Shown: piece after piece, positions 17,090 to 25,333 of the stretch | How positions within the stretch are numbered: position 1 is the first letter of the stretch | Layout: each line of letters opens with the position of its first letter | From: Caldalkalibacillus salinus | GTDB lineage: Bacteria > Bacillota > Bacilli > Caldalkalibacillales > JCM-10596 | Direction of reading: 5' to 3' | Length of the DNA stretch: 64,000 nucleotides | Assembly (NCBI RefSeq): GCF_016745835.1 | Contig: NZ_JAERVL010000001.1 | Location: 434,001 to 498,000, forward strand | Translations under genes and position numbers: made by a program | Notes under the pieces: generated by a model | The model's input: only the letters and a program-made list of their open reading frames with translations | Database searches by the model: none | What the model was told of the DNA's origin: nothing

Positions 17090-17415
17090 AATCTGAATTC
17101 GCTCCTTTCTCCTAGACATTTTTTAGTGACCATTTTTACGGATGAGGTTATAATCCCTATTATATCAGTCTTTGTCGCAGTGTCTTTGGGTCATAAGACT
17201 TTTTTTACAAATCATTCAGAAGTGTTAAAAGTTCAAAAATGGTACTTTATGCCTAGTGTGTTCGTTATATCTATGAAAGAAGATTGATAAACCATGAAAA
17301 TAAAAGATATAATTTAAAGAAGTGACGTTCGTGTCATGGACTGTTAAGGTTGAGGCGGCAACCAAAATACCCCTTAACAGTGATTCAGATGTGATTTGTA
17401 AAGGAGGGCTAATGA

Positions 17416-17619
17416 ATGATTCATGAAAACTGGAGAACAGGTCAAACGATAGGTACTGTTAAATGTGTTCAAGCAGAAGCCAAAAAGTACATTGTACATA
17501 ACGTACTCACGCCCGGCAAAACGTATGAGGTTAAAAATGAAACGGATGAGTTTATCTTTGTTGTTGATAACACAGGCAAAGTTGGCGGATACTATAAGGA
17601 GTACTTTGAGACGGTCTAA
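17416..17619 (+). CDS. Small conserved Bacillaceae protein (DUF6501-like)
   Basis: 67 residues, beta-rich: TIGTVKCVQAEAKKY, LTPGKTYEVKNE, EFIFVVDNTGKVGGYYKEYF. The layout resembles small one-domain proteins that Bacillaceae annotations call DUF6501; I recall the pattern but cannot confirm it here. AAAGGAGGG lies 9 bases before the ATG, so translation should be strong. Function unknown. It stands alone, upstream of a long leader region and cshA. Confidence 0.75.
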   Translation: MIHENWRTGQTIGTVKCVQAEAKKYIVHNVLTPGKTYEVKNETDEFIFVVDNTGKVGGYYKEYFETV

Positions 17620-17972
17620 CGGTAGCAAAGACCGCCATCAAGCCCCGTGGACTTAAAAGGGATTATGCTACGTTGGCTTGATATTTACTTTTAACACGTT
17701 ATCCTATATACTTAAGTCTATAAACCAATGTAAAATTTTCTAGTGGTAGGTGAAAGAAAGATCCTGCCAACCAGAACATATTGGAAATAAACGTATACGT
17801 TGAATGTTGATACAGTTCGCTTTTGTAAGTCTAAATTATCTAGGGATAAACTGATAAGCAATATTCCACAGATATGGAATATTGCTTTTTTATTCGGTCA
17901 ATAGCTATATATGTACGGATTACAAGATACGACAAAGATAAGATGTTCGACGTAAAAGGAGACAAAAGAGAC
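17620..17972. other. Gap/leader region upstream of cshA
   Basis: No gene is seen. An inverted repeat ATCAAGCC (17638) / GGCTTGAT (17675) follows the small gene without a T-run. TTGATA at 17807-17812 with a weak -10-like TCTAAAT 17 bases on may be the cshA promoter. A strong terminator-like hairpin at 17856-17891 lies between that promoter and the cshA start. Confidence 0.5.
17856..17891 (+). terminator. Terminator-like hairpin 82 bases before cshA
   Basis: AGCAATATTCC / GGAATATTGCT: 11 perfect pairs, an 8-base loop and a T-run. It may end transcripts from upstream or, if the promoter lies before it, attenuate cshA. Confidence 0.75.
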
Positions 17973-19475
17973 ATGAAGACTTTTAATGAATTTGGATTAA
18001 ATGACCACATTGTTCGAGCGCTTAACGATATGGGGTTCGAGGAATCAACCCCCATCCAGAACCAAACCGTTCCAGCTACACTTGAGGGCAAGGACTTGAT
18101 CGGCCAAGCCCAAACGGGTACAGGTAAAACGGCGGCCTTTGGGATACCGCTAATCGATCGCATCATTGGAGGAGCGAGAGCCATCCAAGGGGTGGTGCTT
18201 ACCCCAACAAGGGAACTGGCAGTACAAGTAGCGGAAGAAATCAATAGGATCGCCCAGCATACTGAAGTCCACGCTCTTCCCATCTACGGGGGCCAAGACA
18301 TTCAACGACAAATCAAAGCATTAAAGAAAAAGCCTCAAATCATTGTCGCAACCCCAGGCCGCTTTATGGATCATATGAGAAGAAAGACGATCAGATTGAA
18401 TGATTTAAAAATGGTGGTTTTAGACGAAGCGGACGAGATGTTAAACATGGGCTTCATTGACGATATCAAAGAAATACTCGCTGAGATGCCAACAGAGCGC
18501 CAAACCTTACTGTTCTCGGCCACGATGCCTAAAGCGATACAGGAACTGGCCACCAAGTTTATGAAGGACCCTGAAGTGGTCAGCATTAAGGCGAAAGAAG
18601 CCACCGTATCGAATATCACGCAAGAATATGTTGAAGTGAGTGAAAATCAGAAGTTTGATGTCTTCTGCCGACTGCTCGATATTCACTCTCCTGAGTTAGC
18701 GATCGTGTTCGGGCGTACCAAACGTAGAGTGGACGAATTAGCAGAAGGCTTGAATAAACGCGGTTATGAAGCGGAAGGAATTCACGGAGATCTTAATCAA
18801 GCGAAGCGTGATAGAGTATTACGTCGTTTTAAAGACAAAACAATTGAAGTCCTCGTGGCGACAGATGTGGCTGCAAGAGGTTTAGATATTAGTGGGGTCA
18901 CGCACGTCTATAACTTCGACTTACCTCAAGACTCTGAAAGTTACGTTCACCGTATCGGGCGGACCGGACGAGCGGGACGCACAGGGATTGCACTTACTTT
19001 TGTCACACCACGAGAAATGGATCATCTTAAAGCGATCGAACGTATGACCAAAAGAAAGGTCGATCGCAGGCCAGTCCCTACGATGTCCGAAGCGATTGAA
19101 GGACAGCAACGTATGGCTGTGGAAAAACTGCAGGAAGCTGTCCAGCAAGCAAACTACAGTGACTACAAGGCCGTTGCTGAGCAGCTTGTTGAAGATCAAG
19201 GTGATTCTGTTTCGGTTATTGCCGCTGCATTAAAACTGTTAACAAAAGAGCCTAATGCCGTACCTGTTAAGCTGACAGAAGAAGCACCGATGGTTAAAAA
19301 GAAAAATAAGAGAAATGTACACTCTCGTCGAAATGGCCAACGTGGAGATTATAAGCGTCACCGCAACGATCGCCATAAGGGTGACCGTAAAAAAGGTGGA
19401 GGATCTTTTAACCGAGAAGGTGGTTATAAAGGTAAAGGGAAGTCCGGGAGCCCTAAACGTAAATATAATAAATAA
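17973..19475 (+). CDS. cshA: DEAD-box RNA helicase CshA
   Basis: ATP-dependent RNA helicase of the RNA degradosome and ribosome assembly in Firmicutes. 500 residues. All helicase motifs are present: Q motif (TPIQNQTVP), I AQTGTGKT, Ia [43 protein letters not shown]. The C-terminal tail from about residue 440 is Lys/Arg/Gly/Asn-rich, an RNA-binding tail typical of CshA. Start ATG 17973 (MKTFNEFGL) fits the family; the longer frame upstream runs through the leader hairpin. Preceded by a terminator-like hairpin that suggests leader control, as cold-induced helicases often have. Confidence 0.95.
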   Translation: MKTFNEFGLNDHIVRALNDMGFEESTPIQNQTVPATLEGKDLIGQAQTGTGKTAAFGIPLIDRIIGGARAIQGVVLTPTRELAVQVAEEINRIAQHTEVHALPIYGGQDIQRQIKALKKKPQIIVATPGRFMDHMRRKTIRLNDLKMVVLDEADEMLNMGFIDDIKEILAEMPTERQTLLFSATMPKAIQELATKFMKDPEVVSIKAKEATVSNITQEYVEVSENQKFDVFCRLLDIHSPELAIVFGRTKRRVDELAEGLNKRGYEAEGIHGDLNQAKRDRVLRRFKDKTIEVLVATDVAARGLDISGVTHVYNFDLPQDSESYVHRIGRTGRAGRTGIALTFVTPREMDHLKAIERMTKRKVDRRPVPTMSEAIEGQQRMAVEKLQEAVQQANYSDYKAVAEQLVEDQGDSVSVIAAALKLLTKEPNAVPVKLTEEAPMVKKKNKRNVHSRRNGQRGDYKRHRNDRHKGDRKKGGGSFNREGGYKGKGKSGSPKRKYNK

Positions 19476-19556
19476 TGAGAAGACCAAAGTTGCTATCACC
19501 AAAGCTAAAGGTCTTAACACAATATAGATGATACGCTGGGTAATAGTATTTAGTTT

Positions 19557-19586
19557 AAGGAGGCCTTTTATAAGGTCTTCTTTTTA
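19557..19586 (+). terminator. Terminator downstream of cshA
   Basis: AAGGAGGCCTT / AAGGTCTTCTT, eleven pairs with wobble, then TTTTT; about 80 bases after the stop codon. Confidence 0.8.
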
Positions 19587-19657
19587 ATTTTATACATTTG
19601 GGTAACCTAACAATAGAACAAGAAAGTAGGACTATACGTGGGTAAGAGGTGTTAGAC

Positions 19658-20218
19658 ATGAATGAAGAGCGGGAACAGTTACATAAAACCCGAGATATGC
19701 TCATCAGTGCGATTGCACAAACCATGGTCATATACGGTGTGACACCGTCAGTCGGTAGAATATATGGCGTTCTCTACTTTGCCACACGTCCTATGACAAT
19801 CGATGAAATCAAAGACGAAGTGGCTATGAGTAAAGGAAGTGTGAGCATGGGTGTACGAGAATTACTTGAGACTGAAATGATATTAAAGGTTTGGAAAAAA
19901 GGGGAGCGCAAAGATCATTTTATAGCAGAGAAAGACTTTTTCAAAAACTTTATGACTTTCATCGTCAAAAACATCAGACAGGAAAGACATATCATGATTA
20001 AAGCGATAGAGAACACGAAGCCCGTTTTACAAGACATCGCTGAGAAAGCTGAGCAAGAAGATGTGCGTGATGAAGCCACCGAAGACCTAACCTTAATAGA
20101 AGAATCACTCGTGTATTACGATTGGACGCAGCGTTTAATTAACGATATGGAGTCAGGCGATATCTTTGCGTACTATCCAAAAGACCCAAAACAAGGTTCC
20201 GCACCCGAAACAGAATAA
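19658..20218 (+). CDS. GbsR/MarR-family transcriptional regulator
   Basis: 186 residues with a winged helix-turn-helix (about 20-90: YGVTPSVGRIYGVLYF, TIDEIKDEVAMSKGSVSMGVRELLE) and a C-terminal helical part. B. subtilis GbsR represses choline-to-glycine-betaine genes and OpcR represses a compatible-solute transporter; this protein has the same length and block order. Start ATG 19658 follows AAGAGGTG at 8 bases. It could control osmoprotection; no osmolyte gene is adjacent apart from the downstream EamA transporter, so the target is open. Confidence 0.88.
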   Translation: MNEEREQLHKTRDMLISAIAQTMVIYGVTPSVGRIYGVLYFATRPMTIDEIKDEVAMSKGSVSMGVRELLETEMILKVWKKGERKDHFIAEKDFFKNFMTFIVKNIRQERHIMIKAIENTKPVLQDIAEKAEQEDVRDEATEDLTLIEESLVYYDWTQRLINDMESGDIFAYYPKDPKQGSAPETE

Positions 20219-20370
20219 TACCTGTATCCCTTAAGCGTTTTGTTTGACAGCAGATGATGATGTGTGTTTACATAATTGACATATTAAAACCTTAAAATTG
20301 AATAAGTTTAACGAAAGGTTAAAACATTTAATTCAACAAGGACAACATAAGACTGGAAGAAGGGATAACA

Positions 20371-21324
20371 CTGTCACGCACTTCAACATACGCTTTATTA
20401 ATTTTGGTAATGTTTACTTGGGGACTGAATGTCGTCGCCATTAAGTACTTGGTGGCCTATTTCCCGCCTGTAGCGATGCAAGCGTCACGGATATTTGTGG
20501 CCGGTGTGGTTGCGCTCATAGCACTTTATTTCCTCAAAGACTTACGTCAACTAACGAGACAAGAGTGGTTTTATATCCTGTTAGCAGCCGTACTTGGTCA
20601 GCTCGCCCATCATTCATTATTGGCCATTGGTCTAGTCGAGACGTCCGCTTCTAATGCTGCGATTATTTTGGGTCTGATTCCGCTAACAACCTCTGTTTTA
20701 GCTATCATTTTCTTACATGACCGTTTGACATGGACCAGGCTCGTTGGTATTCTGCTAGGGTTCACAGGTGTGTCGATGGTGGTCCTGCAAACCAATGGTG
20801 GCATCGGTATGGTCTCTCGAGGAGATCTGTTTGTCTTTATTTCCATGCTCGCACAAGCGTGTAGTTTTATCATCATTAAGAAAGTCACTGCAACGCTATC
20901 TTCGAAACAAATGACGGCCGTGATGCTATTAGTGGGGTCAGTCATGCTCTTAGGTTTGAGTCTCTGGATAGAGCCACAAGGTGTTCAACAATTGTCATCC
21001 GGTACGACAATGGTATGGACAGTCTTACTGACGTCCGCCGTGATTGCCACTGGCTTAGGTCACATCTTTTTTAATATGGCGATTAGTCATATCGGTGCAG
21101 GCCAGACAGCCATCTTTAACAACCTGGTACCATTCTTTTCATTAATCGGTGCCTTTTTCTTTTTAGGGGAGTCTATTGTTTTAACGCAAATCGCCGGGTT
21201 TATTGTCATCGTGCTTGGGGTCCTACTAGGGACAGGATATGTAGATACCCTGCTAGCGCGCAGAAAGGAAAACGCGCTGGCACAAGCAGCACAAGCAGAG
21301 GAACAACACAAAATGTCATTATAA
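20371..21324 (+). CDS. EamA/DMT-family transporter with probable CTG start
   Basis: Drug/metabolite-type exporter with 10 predicted helices in two EamA repeats (about 10-145 and 155-300). With the usual start codons the first possible start is TTG 20404, which would cut into helix 1 (LILVMFTWGLNVVAIKYL). An in-frame CTG at 20371, 6 bases after GAAGAAGGG, restores the standard N-terminus SRTSTYALLILVMFTWG. I therefore place the start there; it is a rare start codon. The Ala/Gln-rich tail ends in EEQHKMSL. Substrate unknown. It follows the GbsR-type gene by 152 bases and ends at a strong terminator. Confidence 0.85.
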   Translation: MSRTSTYALLILVMFTWGLNVVAIKYLVAYFPPVAMQASRIFVAGVVALIALYFLKDLRQLTRQEWFYILLAAVLGQLAHHSLLAIGLVETSASNAAIILGLIPLTTSVLAIIFLHDRLTWTRLVGILLGFTGVSMVVLQTNGGIGMVSRGDLFVFISMLAQACSFIIIKKVTATLSSKQMTAVMLLVGSVMLLGLSLWIEPQGVQQLSSGTTMVWTVLLTSAVIATGLGHIFFNMAISHIGAGQTAIFNNLVPFFSLIGAFFFLGESIVLTQIAGFIVIVLGVLLGTGYVDTLLARRKENALAQAAQAEEQHKMSL

Positions 21325-21348
21325 CCATAAAAAATAATCATGTAAGGG

Positions 21349-21380
21349 AGAAGTGAAGTCCATAGGGCTTCGCTTTTTTT
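21349..21380 (+). terminator. Terminator after the EamA transporter
   Basis: AGTGAAGTCC / GGGCTTCGCT hairpin followed by TTTTTTT. Confidence 0.85.
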
Positions 21381-21418
21381 ATGGCAATATATGTTGGGAT
21401 ATACACAAAGCAATCACA

Positions 21419-21485
21419 TATGCGACATGAGGGATGTGCTGAAGGGTTTATCTCCCGCCTTTATGAAGGCCCTGAGTAGAAAGAC
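21419..21485. repeat. Dispersed intergenic repeat, copy A
   Basis: Shares the core GGGATGTG...AGGGTTTATCT.CCGCCTTTATGAAGGCCCT with copies at 45980-46060 and 50583-50725. Its right end jumps directly to CTGAGTAGA, as if the middle of the long copy had been deleted between two GGCCCT/GGGCCT words. Confidence 0.65.
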
Positions 21486-21491
21486 TCATTT

Positions 21492-21506
21492 TGGAGGTAA
21501 CCTCCA
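21492..21506. promoter_or_regulatory. Perfect palindrome upstream of the esterase and sugar locus
   Basis: TGGAGGT-A-ACCTCCA, 7-base arms around one base; a candidate operator. The RpiR-type regulator of the locus would be one possible ligand, which is only a guess. Confidence 0.4.
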
Positions 21507-21658
21507 CCATTTATATCAATTTCGAAGAAAGTATTCAAAGTTTCAGAATAATATGCTAATATACACATAACGAAACGAGGAGGTGACATCCATCGGTTCT
21601 CTTACAAAATAAGTCATTTTATAGCCATATTCTTAGGAAATATTTTCCTTATAAGATC

Positions 21659-22312
21659 ATGTCGTCACAGAACATGGATCAACTCACAGACATTGACCTC
21701 CTGTTCGTTCAAGATGGAGATGATTACTTATCGCTAGGCAAAATGGAGGACACATTTGGCCAATTATTAAGAGAAGATACGGATCGTTTTCAGCGAGTGG
21801 TCTTTGTGCTCGTGCCACCAGGATCTTCAATGGACAGGTATCATTATTATCATCCTGATGGGGAGCAGCATCATCAATACGTTCAAATGTTTGATGAAGA
21901 GCTTTCGCCTCAAGTTCGCAGGAGCATAGGAAAGAATCATCTCATCCGAAAAACCGGCCTGCTCGGAGATTCTCTAGGGGGAGTGGTTAGTTTAGTCATC
22001 GCCCTTAAGCGGCCTTTACGTTGGTCACATTTACTTTTACAATCGGCAGCATTTGAGCATACGTTTTCGTTAACGTCTGAATCATTGTACATAGACCATT
22101 GGCACATCTATCAGGTCGTGGGTCAATACGAGGATCACTACAGGTCACAAATCACAGGTCGAACGTTGCACATCCTAACAGAGAATAGACGATTAAAATA
22201 TATCTTAGAGCATACAGGTGCAAGTGTCAGTTACTATGAAGAACCCAAAGAACACCTCTGGGATTTCTGGCGTGAGGACTTACACCGAGCGCTCACATAC
22301 TTTACTCGGTAA
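21659..22312 (+). CDS. Alpha/beta-hydrolase (esterase family); N-terminus uncertain
   Basis: Putative esterase of the YjcH/YbbA kind. Seen from ATG 21659: FVQDGDDYLSLGK (the family's QDGxDY block), the nucleophile elbow GDSLGG (about residue 103 of this frame) and a C-terminal EEPKEHLWDFW holding the presumed catalytic His. The same frame is open upstream to TGA 21584-21586 and translates into SFYSHILRKYFPYKIM and similar, which looks like the missing family N-terminus and would give about 240 residues, the normal length. Yet that stretch holds no ATG, GTG, TTG or CTG. A strong AGGAGG lies at 21578-21583. So the start codon is either unusual or damaged. It is 46 bases before the sugar-binding protein gene. 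Confidence 0.75.
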   Translation: MSSQNMDQLTDIDLLFVQDGDDYLSLGKMEDTFGQLLREDTDRFQRVVFVLVPPGSSMDRYHYYHPDGEQHHQYVQMFDEELSPQVRRSIGKNHLIRKTGLLGDSLGGVVSLVIALKRPLRWSHLLLQSAAFEHTFSLTSESLYIDHWHIYQVVGQYEDHYRSQITGRTLHILTENRRLKYILEHTGASVSYYEEPKEHLWDFWREDLHRALTYFTR

Positions 22313-22358
22313 GGTGTCAACTGAGTTGATGTTTGTTAATAAAAGGGGGAATGATGAA

Positions 22359-23660
22359 ATGAAAAGAAAAGGATGGATTTTTGCTCTTATTTTGCTCGTA
22401 TCTATTGGTATGGTGACAGCCTGCTCTGAATCTACAGAGGGAGACCCCGATAGCCAAACGGAGGGCGGTGACAGAACGGAAATAGAGTTCTGGACGATGC
22501 AGTTATCGCCAGATTTCGATGATTATATGAACGGGGTGATTGAAGACTTTGAGGCGCAACATGAGGACATTAACATCAAGTGGGTCGACGTCCCATGGGG
22601 AGATATGGAGCAGAAAATCTTAACTGCCGTCGCTTCAGATTCAGCACCTGATTTAGCTAATCTTAACCCTCAATTCGCATCGAAATTAGCAGAGCTCGAC
22701 GCGCTTGTTAATATGGATGAAGCTGTAGACCCGGCCATTCGAGATTTGTACTTTGAGGGTGTTTGGAAATCGAACACGTTTGATGGTGAGACGTTCGGTA
22801 TTCCTTGGTATTTATCTTCACAAGTGACGATGTATAATACAGCGATCTTTGAGGAAGCAGGCTTGGACCCTGAGGCCCCCCCAACCACGTTTGAGGAGTT
22901 AAAAGAAGTGTCACGCATCGTGAAAGAAAATACGGGCAAATACGCATATTTCCCACCATTAGATGCGAGTCATCTTTTAGAAGCGCTCGTGATGAAGGGC
23001 GTTGAACTGACCAATGAGGAAGGTACGGAAGCTGCCTTCAACACCCCTGAAGGTGTAGAAGCGTTCCGCTTTTTCGTTGATCTGTATGAGAATGACTACA
23101 TTCCTCGTGAAGTGTTAACCGAATCACACGGTAAAGCCATTGATTTGTATCAAGCAGGCCAGCTAGCTATTCTAGCGACAGGTCCACAATTCCTAAACAC
23201 GGTTCAGGAGAATGCACCGGATATTTATGAGGTAACAGAGTCTTCTGTTCAAATTACGGGGCCTACCAATAAGAAGAATATTTCAGCTATGAATCTGGTT
23301 GTACCTAAACAAAGTGAGCATCAAGAGGAAGCCGTCAAATTCGCTTTATTTATCACCAACGCTGAAAATCAAGTGGCGTTTGATAAAATTGTCCCTATTT
23401 TACCGTCCATCGAGACGGCTTTAGACGATCCTTTCTTTAATGAATTACCAGAAGATCCAACACCGACCGATCGTGCACGTCTGATTTCTGCAAGTCAGCT
23501 CCGAGACAGTGAGGTTCTCATTCCACCAATGCGGAATTATGAGGATCTTAGGACGGCTATGAACGAAGCGTTGCAGGCGGCTATGCTGGGAGAAATGACC
23601 GTAGAGGAAGCCGTGGAAAGCGCTGAGCAAGAGTGGAATGCTATTTTAGGTCAACAATAG
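22359..23660 (+). CDS. ABC transporter substrate-binding lipoprotein (family 1, sugar type)
   Basis: Extracellular sugar-binding protein of 433 residues. Signal with lipobox VTAC (Cys about 24), a short acidic linker, then the two-lobed SBP_bac_1 fold (IEFWTMQLSPDFDDYM, VPWGDMEQKILTAVAS, PDLANLNPQFASKL). Start ATG 22359 follows AAAAGGGGG at 7 bases. It is the binding component for the two permeases at 26263-28035. It lies first in the transcription order and is followed by an attenuator-like hairpin, which would give more binding protein than permease. The ligand is inferred to be an aminosugar or oligosaccharide from the neighbouring NanE and kinase. Confidence 0.92.
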   Translation: MKRKGWIFALILLVSIGMVTACSESTEGDPDSQTEGGDRTEIEFWTMQLSPDFDDYMNGVIEDFEAQHEDINIKWVDVPWGDMEQKILTAVASDSAPDLANLNPQFASKLAELDALVNMDEAVDPAIRDLYFEGVWKSNTFDGETFGIPWYLSSQVTMYNTAIFEEAGLDPEAPPTTFEELKEVSRIVKENTGKYAYFPPLDASHLLEALVMKGVELTNEEGTEAAFNTPEGVEAFRFFVDLYENDYIPREVLTESHGKAIDLYQAGQLAILATGPQFLNTVQENAPDIYEVTESSVQITGPTNKKNISAMNLVVPKQSEHQEEAVKFALFITNAENQVAFDKIVPILPSIETALDDPFFNELPEDPTPTDRARLISASQLRDSEVLIPPMRNYEDLRTAMNEALQAAMLGEMTVEEAVESAEQEWNAILGQQ

Positions 23661-23716
23661 GCAGATAAATGAACCAATCTAAGCTGATTGTCTTCATAAG
23701 ATGCATTTGAGCTAGC

Positions 23717-23745
23717 AGGAGAGGGGGGCATTCCCTTCTCCTCTT
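23717..23745 (+). terminator. Attenuator-like hairpin after the binding-protein gene
   Basis: AGGAGAGGG / CCCTTCTCCT with one bulge, followed by CTTTA. The T-run is weak, so partial termination is more likely than full. Confidence 0.5.
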
Positions 23746-23766
23746 TACAGGAATGGTGGTGGAGAG

Positions 23767-24462
23767 ATGGAAAAACGTCATGTATTGCAGATGTTCAAAG
23801 GCGGCCTCATCGTGTCATGCCAAGCTCTTGAGGATGAGCCTCTACATGGCTCAAAGACCATGGCCAAAATGGCAAAAGCAGCCACAGAAGGGGGAGCACG
23901 CGCTATACGAGCCAACGGTAAACGTGATATTTTGGCTATCAAGCAGGAGACAGCATTACCTGTGATTGGTCTCGTTAAAAGAGATTATAGTGATAGCGAG
24001 GTTTATATCACCCCGACTAAAACAGAGGTGGATGAATTACTCGAAGCAAACGCTGATATGATAGCCTTGGACGCCACGAAACGGGATCGACCCGGCCATA
24101 CGCCCCTTGATACTTTACTTGAGTATATACACAAGCAACAGGTTCCGGCCATGGCGGATGTATCTACGCTAGATGAAGGGATAGCGGCTGCAGAACTAGG
24201 GTTTGATTGTATCTCAACCACGCTGTCTGGCTATACCCCTTATTCACGAACAAATGATACGCCTGATTTTGAGCTCTTGGATGCACTCGTCCAACGTTTA
24301 AATGTTCCCGTCATAGCAGAAGGAAGAATTAGCACACCTGAGCAAGCCCAGAAAGCGCTACAGCTTGGTGCTTATGCGGTTGTTGTAGGTTCCGCTATCA
24401 CAAGGCCGCAAATCATCACAAAAAAATATGTAGATTATATTCAACATTTATCTAAAACATAA
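23767..24462 (+). CDS. nanE: N-acetylmannosamine-6-phosphate 2-epimerase (NanE)
   Basis: Converts ManNAc-6-phosphate to GlcNAc-6-phosphate in sialic acid and ManNAc catabolism. 231 residues, TIM barrel. Family blocks are seen: GGLIVSCQALEDEPLHG near the N-terminus, GLVKRDY with the catalytic Lys, ALDATKRDRP, MADVSTLDEGI, TTLSGYTPYS, and VIAEGRISTPEQA. Start ATG 23767 follows GGTGGAG. No sialic acid lyase gene is found nearby, so the entry sugar is more likely ManNAc or a ManNAc-containing glycan than sialic acid. Confidence 0.95.
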   Translation: MEKRHVLQMFKGGLIVSCQALEDEPLHGSKTMAKMAKAATEGGARAIRANGKRDILAIKQETALPVIGLVKRDYSDSEVYITPTKTEVDELLEANADMIALDATKRDRPGHTPLDTLLEYIHKQQVPAMADVSTLDEGIAAAELGFDCISTTLSGYTPYSRTNDTPDFELLDALVQRLNVPVIAEGRISTPEQAQKALQLGAYAVVVGSAITRPQIITKKYVDYIQHLSKT

Positions 24463-24477
24463 AAAGGAATGAAGGTC

Positions 24478-25320
24478 ATGAGCGTTAGTCAAACCATGAA
24501 AGTAAAAGGGGTTATTCATAGTTATTATCCATCGTTGACAAAGTCGGAACAAAAGGTGGCTGACCTTGTCGTCGATCAGTTCAACCGCGTTATTTATTAC
24601 TCTGTCACAGATTTAGCGGATCATGCCGAAGTCGGGGAAACCACAGTCCTCCGTTTTTGCCGCAAGATAGGGTTTAAAGGTTACCAGGAATTTAAGCTCG
24701 CGCTGGCAAAGGACTTGCCGCATGTCCAAGAGGAAGTCAACGAGCAGGCTTCAGCCCATTTTATACAAGCCGTGTCTACCTACGCCCAAAACGCGATCCA
24801 AGAAACGGTAGATAAGGTGGATAAAGAAGCATTAGAACGAGCAATCCATATGATTTTATCAGCCAAGAGCTTACAGCTTTTTGGGGTGGGCACCTCAGGG
24901 GTGACCGCACTGGATGCTAAATACCGATTATTGCGCATTGGACAAAAGGCGGATGCAATTATAGACAATCATATTCAAACGATGACAGCCGCGACCCTAA
25001 CGGAAGGGGACGTTGTGATTGGATTAAGTGTGTCTGGTAGTACGAAGGATACAATAGATGCTTTGCGCATAGCGAAGGAGAATGGTGCGACCGTGATTGC
25101 CATTACGTATTATGCTCGTTCACCCATTACGAAAGTGGCCGACATCGTCCTACTAAGTGGGGGCAAAGAATCACCTTTGGAGGGCAGTTCAATGGCAGCC
25201 AAGATTGCACAGCTGTTCGTTATTGATCTGCTCTGTACCGGGCTTGCTTTGGATTACAAAGAACACGCCCTACACATGAAAGAGATAACAGCGCGATCTG
25301 TTTTACACAAGATCTATTAG
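24478..25320 (+). CDS. MurR/RpiR-family transcriptional regulator (HTH-SIS)
   Basis: 280 residues: N-terminal HTH_6 (about 1-77, LTKSEQKVADLVVDQ and VGETTVLRFCRKIGFKGYQEFKLAL) and a SIS sugar-phosphate isomerase-like domain (about 110-250, with LFGVGTSGVTALDAKYRL and VVIGLSVSGSTKDTIDAL) that binds phosphosugars such as GlcNAc-6-P or MurNAc-6-P. ATG 24478 is chosen because AAAAAGGA directly abuts the earlier ATG at 24469. It lies inside the sugar operon, so it is very probably the local regulator, with a phosphorylated aminosugar as the effector. Confidence 0.93.
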   Translation: MSVSQTMKVKGVIHSYYPSLTKSEQKVADLVVDQFNRVIYYSVTDLADHAEVGETTVLRFCRKIGFKGYQEFKLALAKDLPHVQEEVNEQASAHFIQAVSTYAQNAIQETVDKVDKEALERAIHMILSAKSLQLFGVGTSGVTALDAKYRLLRIGQKADAIIDNHIQTMTAATLTEGDVVIGLSVSGSTKDTIDALRIAKENGATVIAITYYARSPITKVADIVLLSGGKESPLEGSSMAAKIAQLFVIDLLCTGLALDYKEHALHMKEITARSVLHKIY

Positions 25321-25333
25321 CATGGTGGTACCT

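Larger units (their letters stand above)
21381..21586. other. Gap between EamA terminator and esterase frame
   Basis: Holds repeat copy A (21419-21485), a perfect palindrome at 21492-21506, AT-rich promoter-like sequence around 21545-21565, and an AGGAGG site at 21578-21583 that overlaps an in-frame TGA of the esterase frame. Confidence 0.5.
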
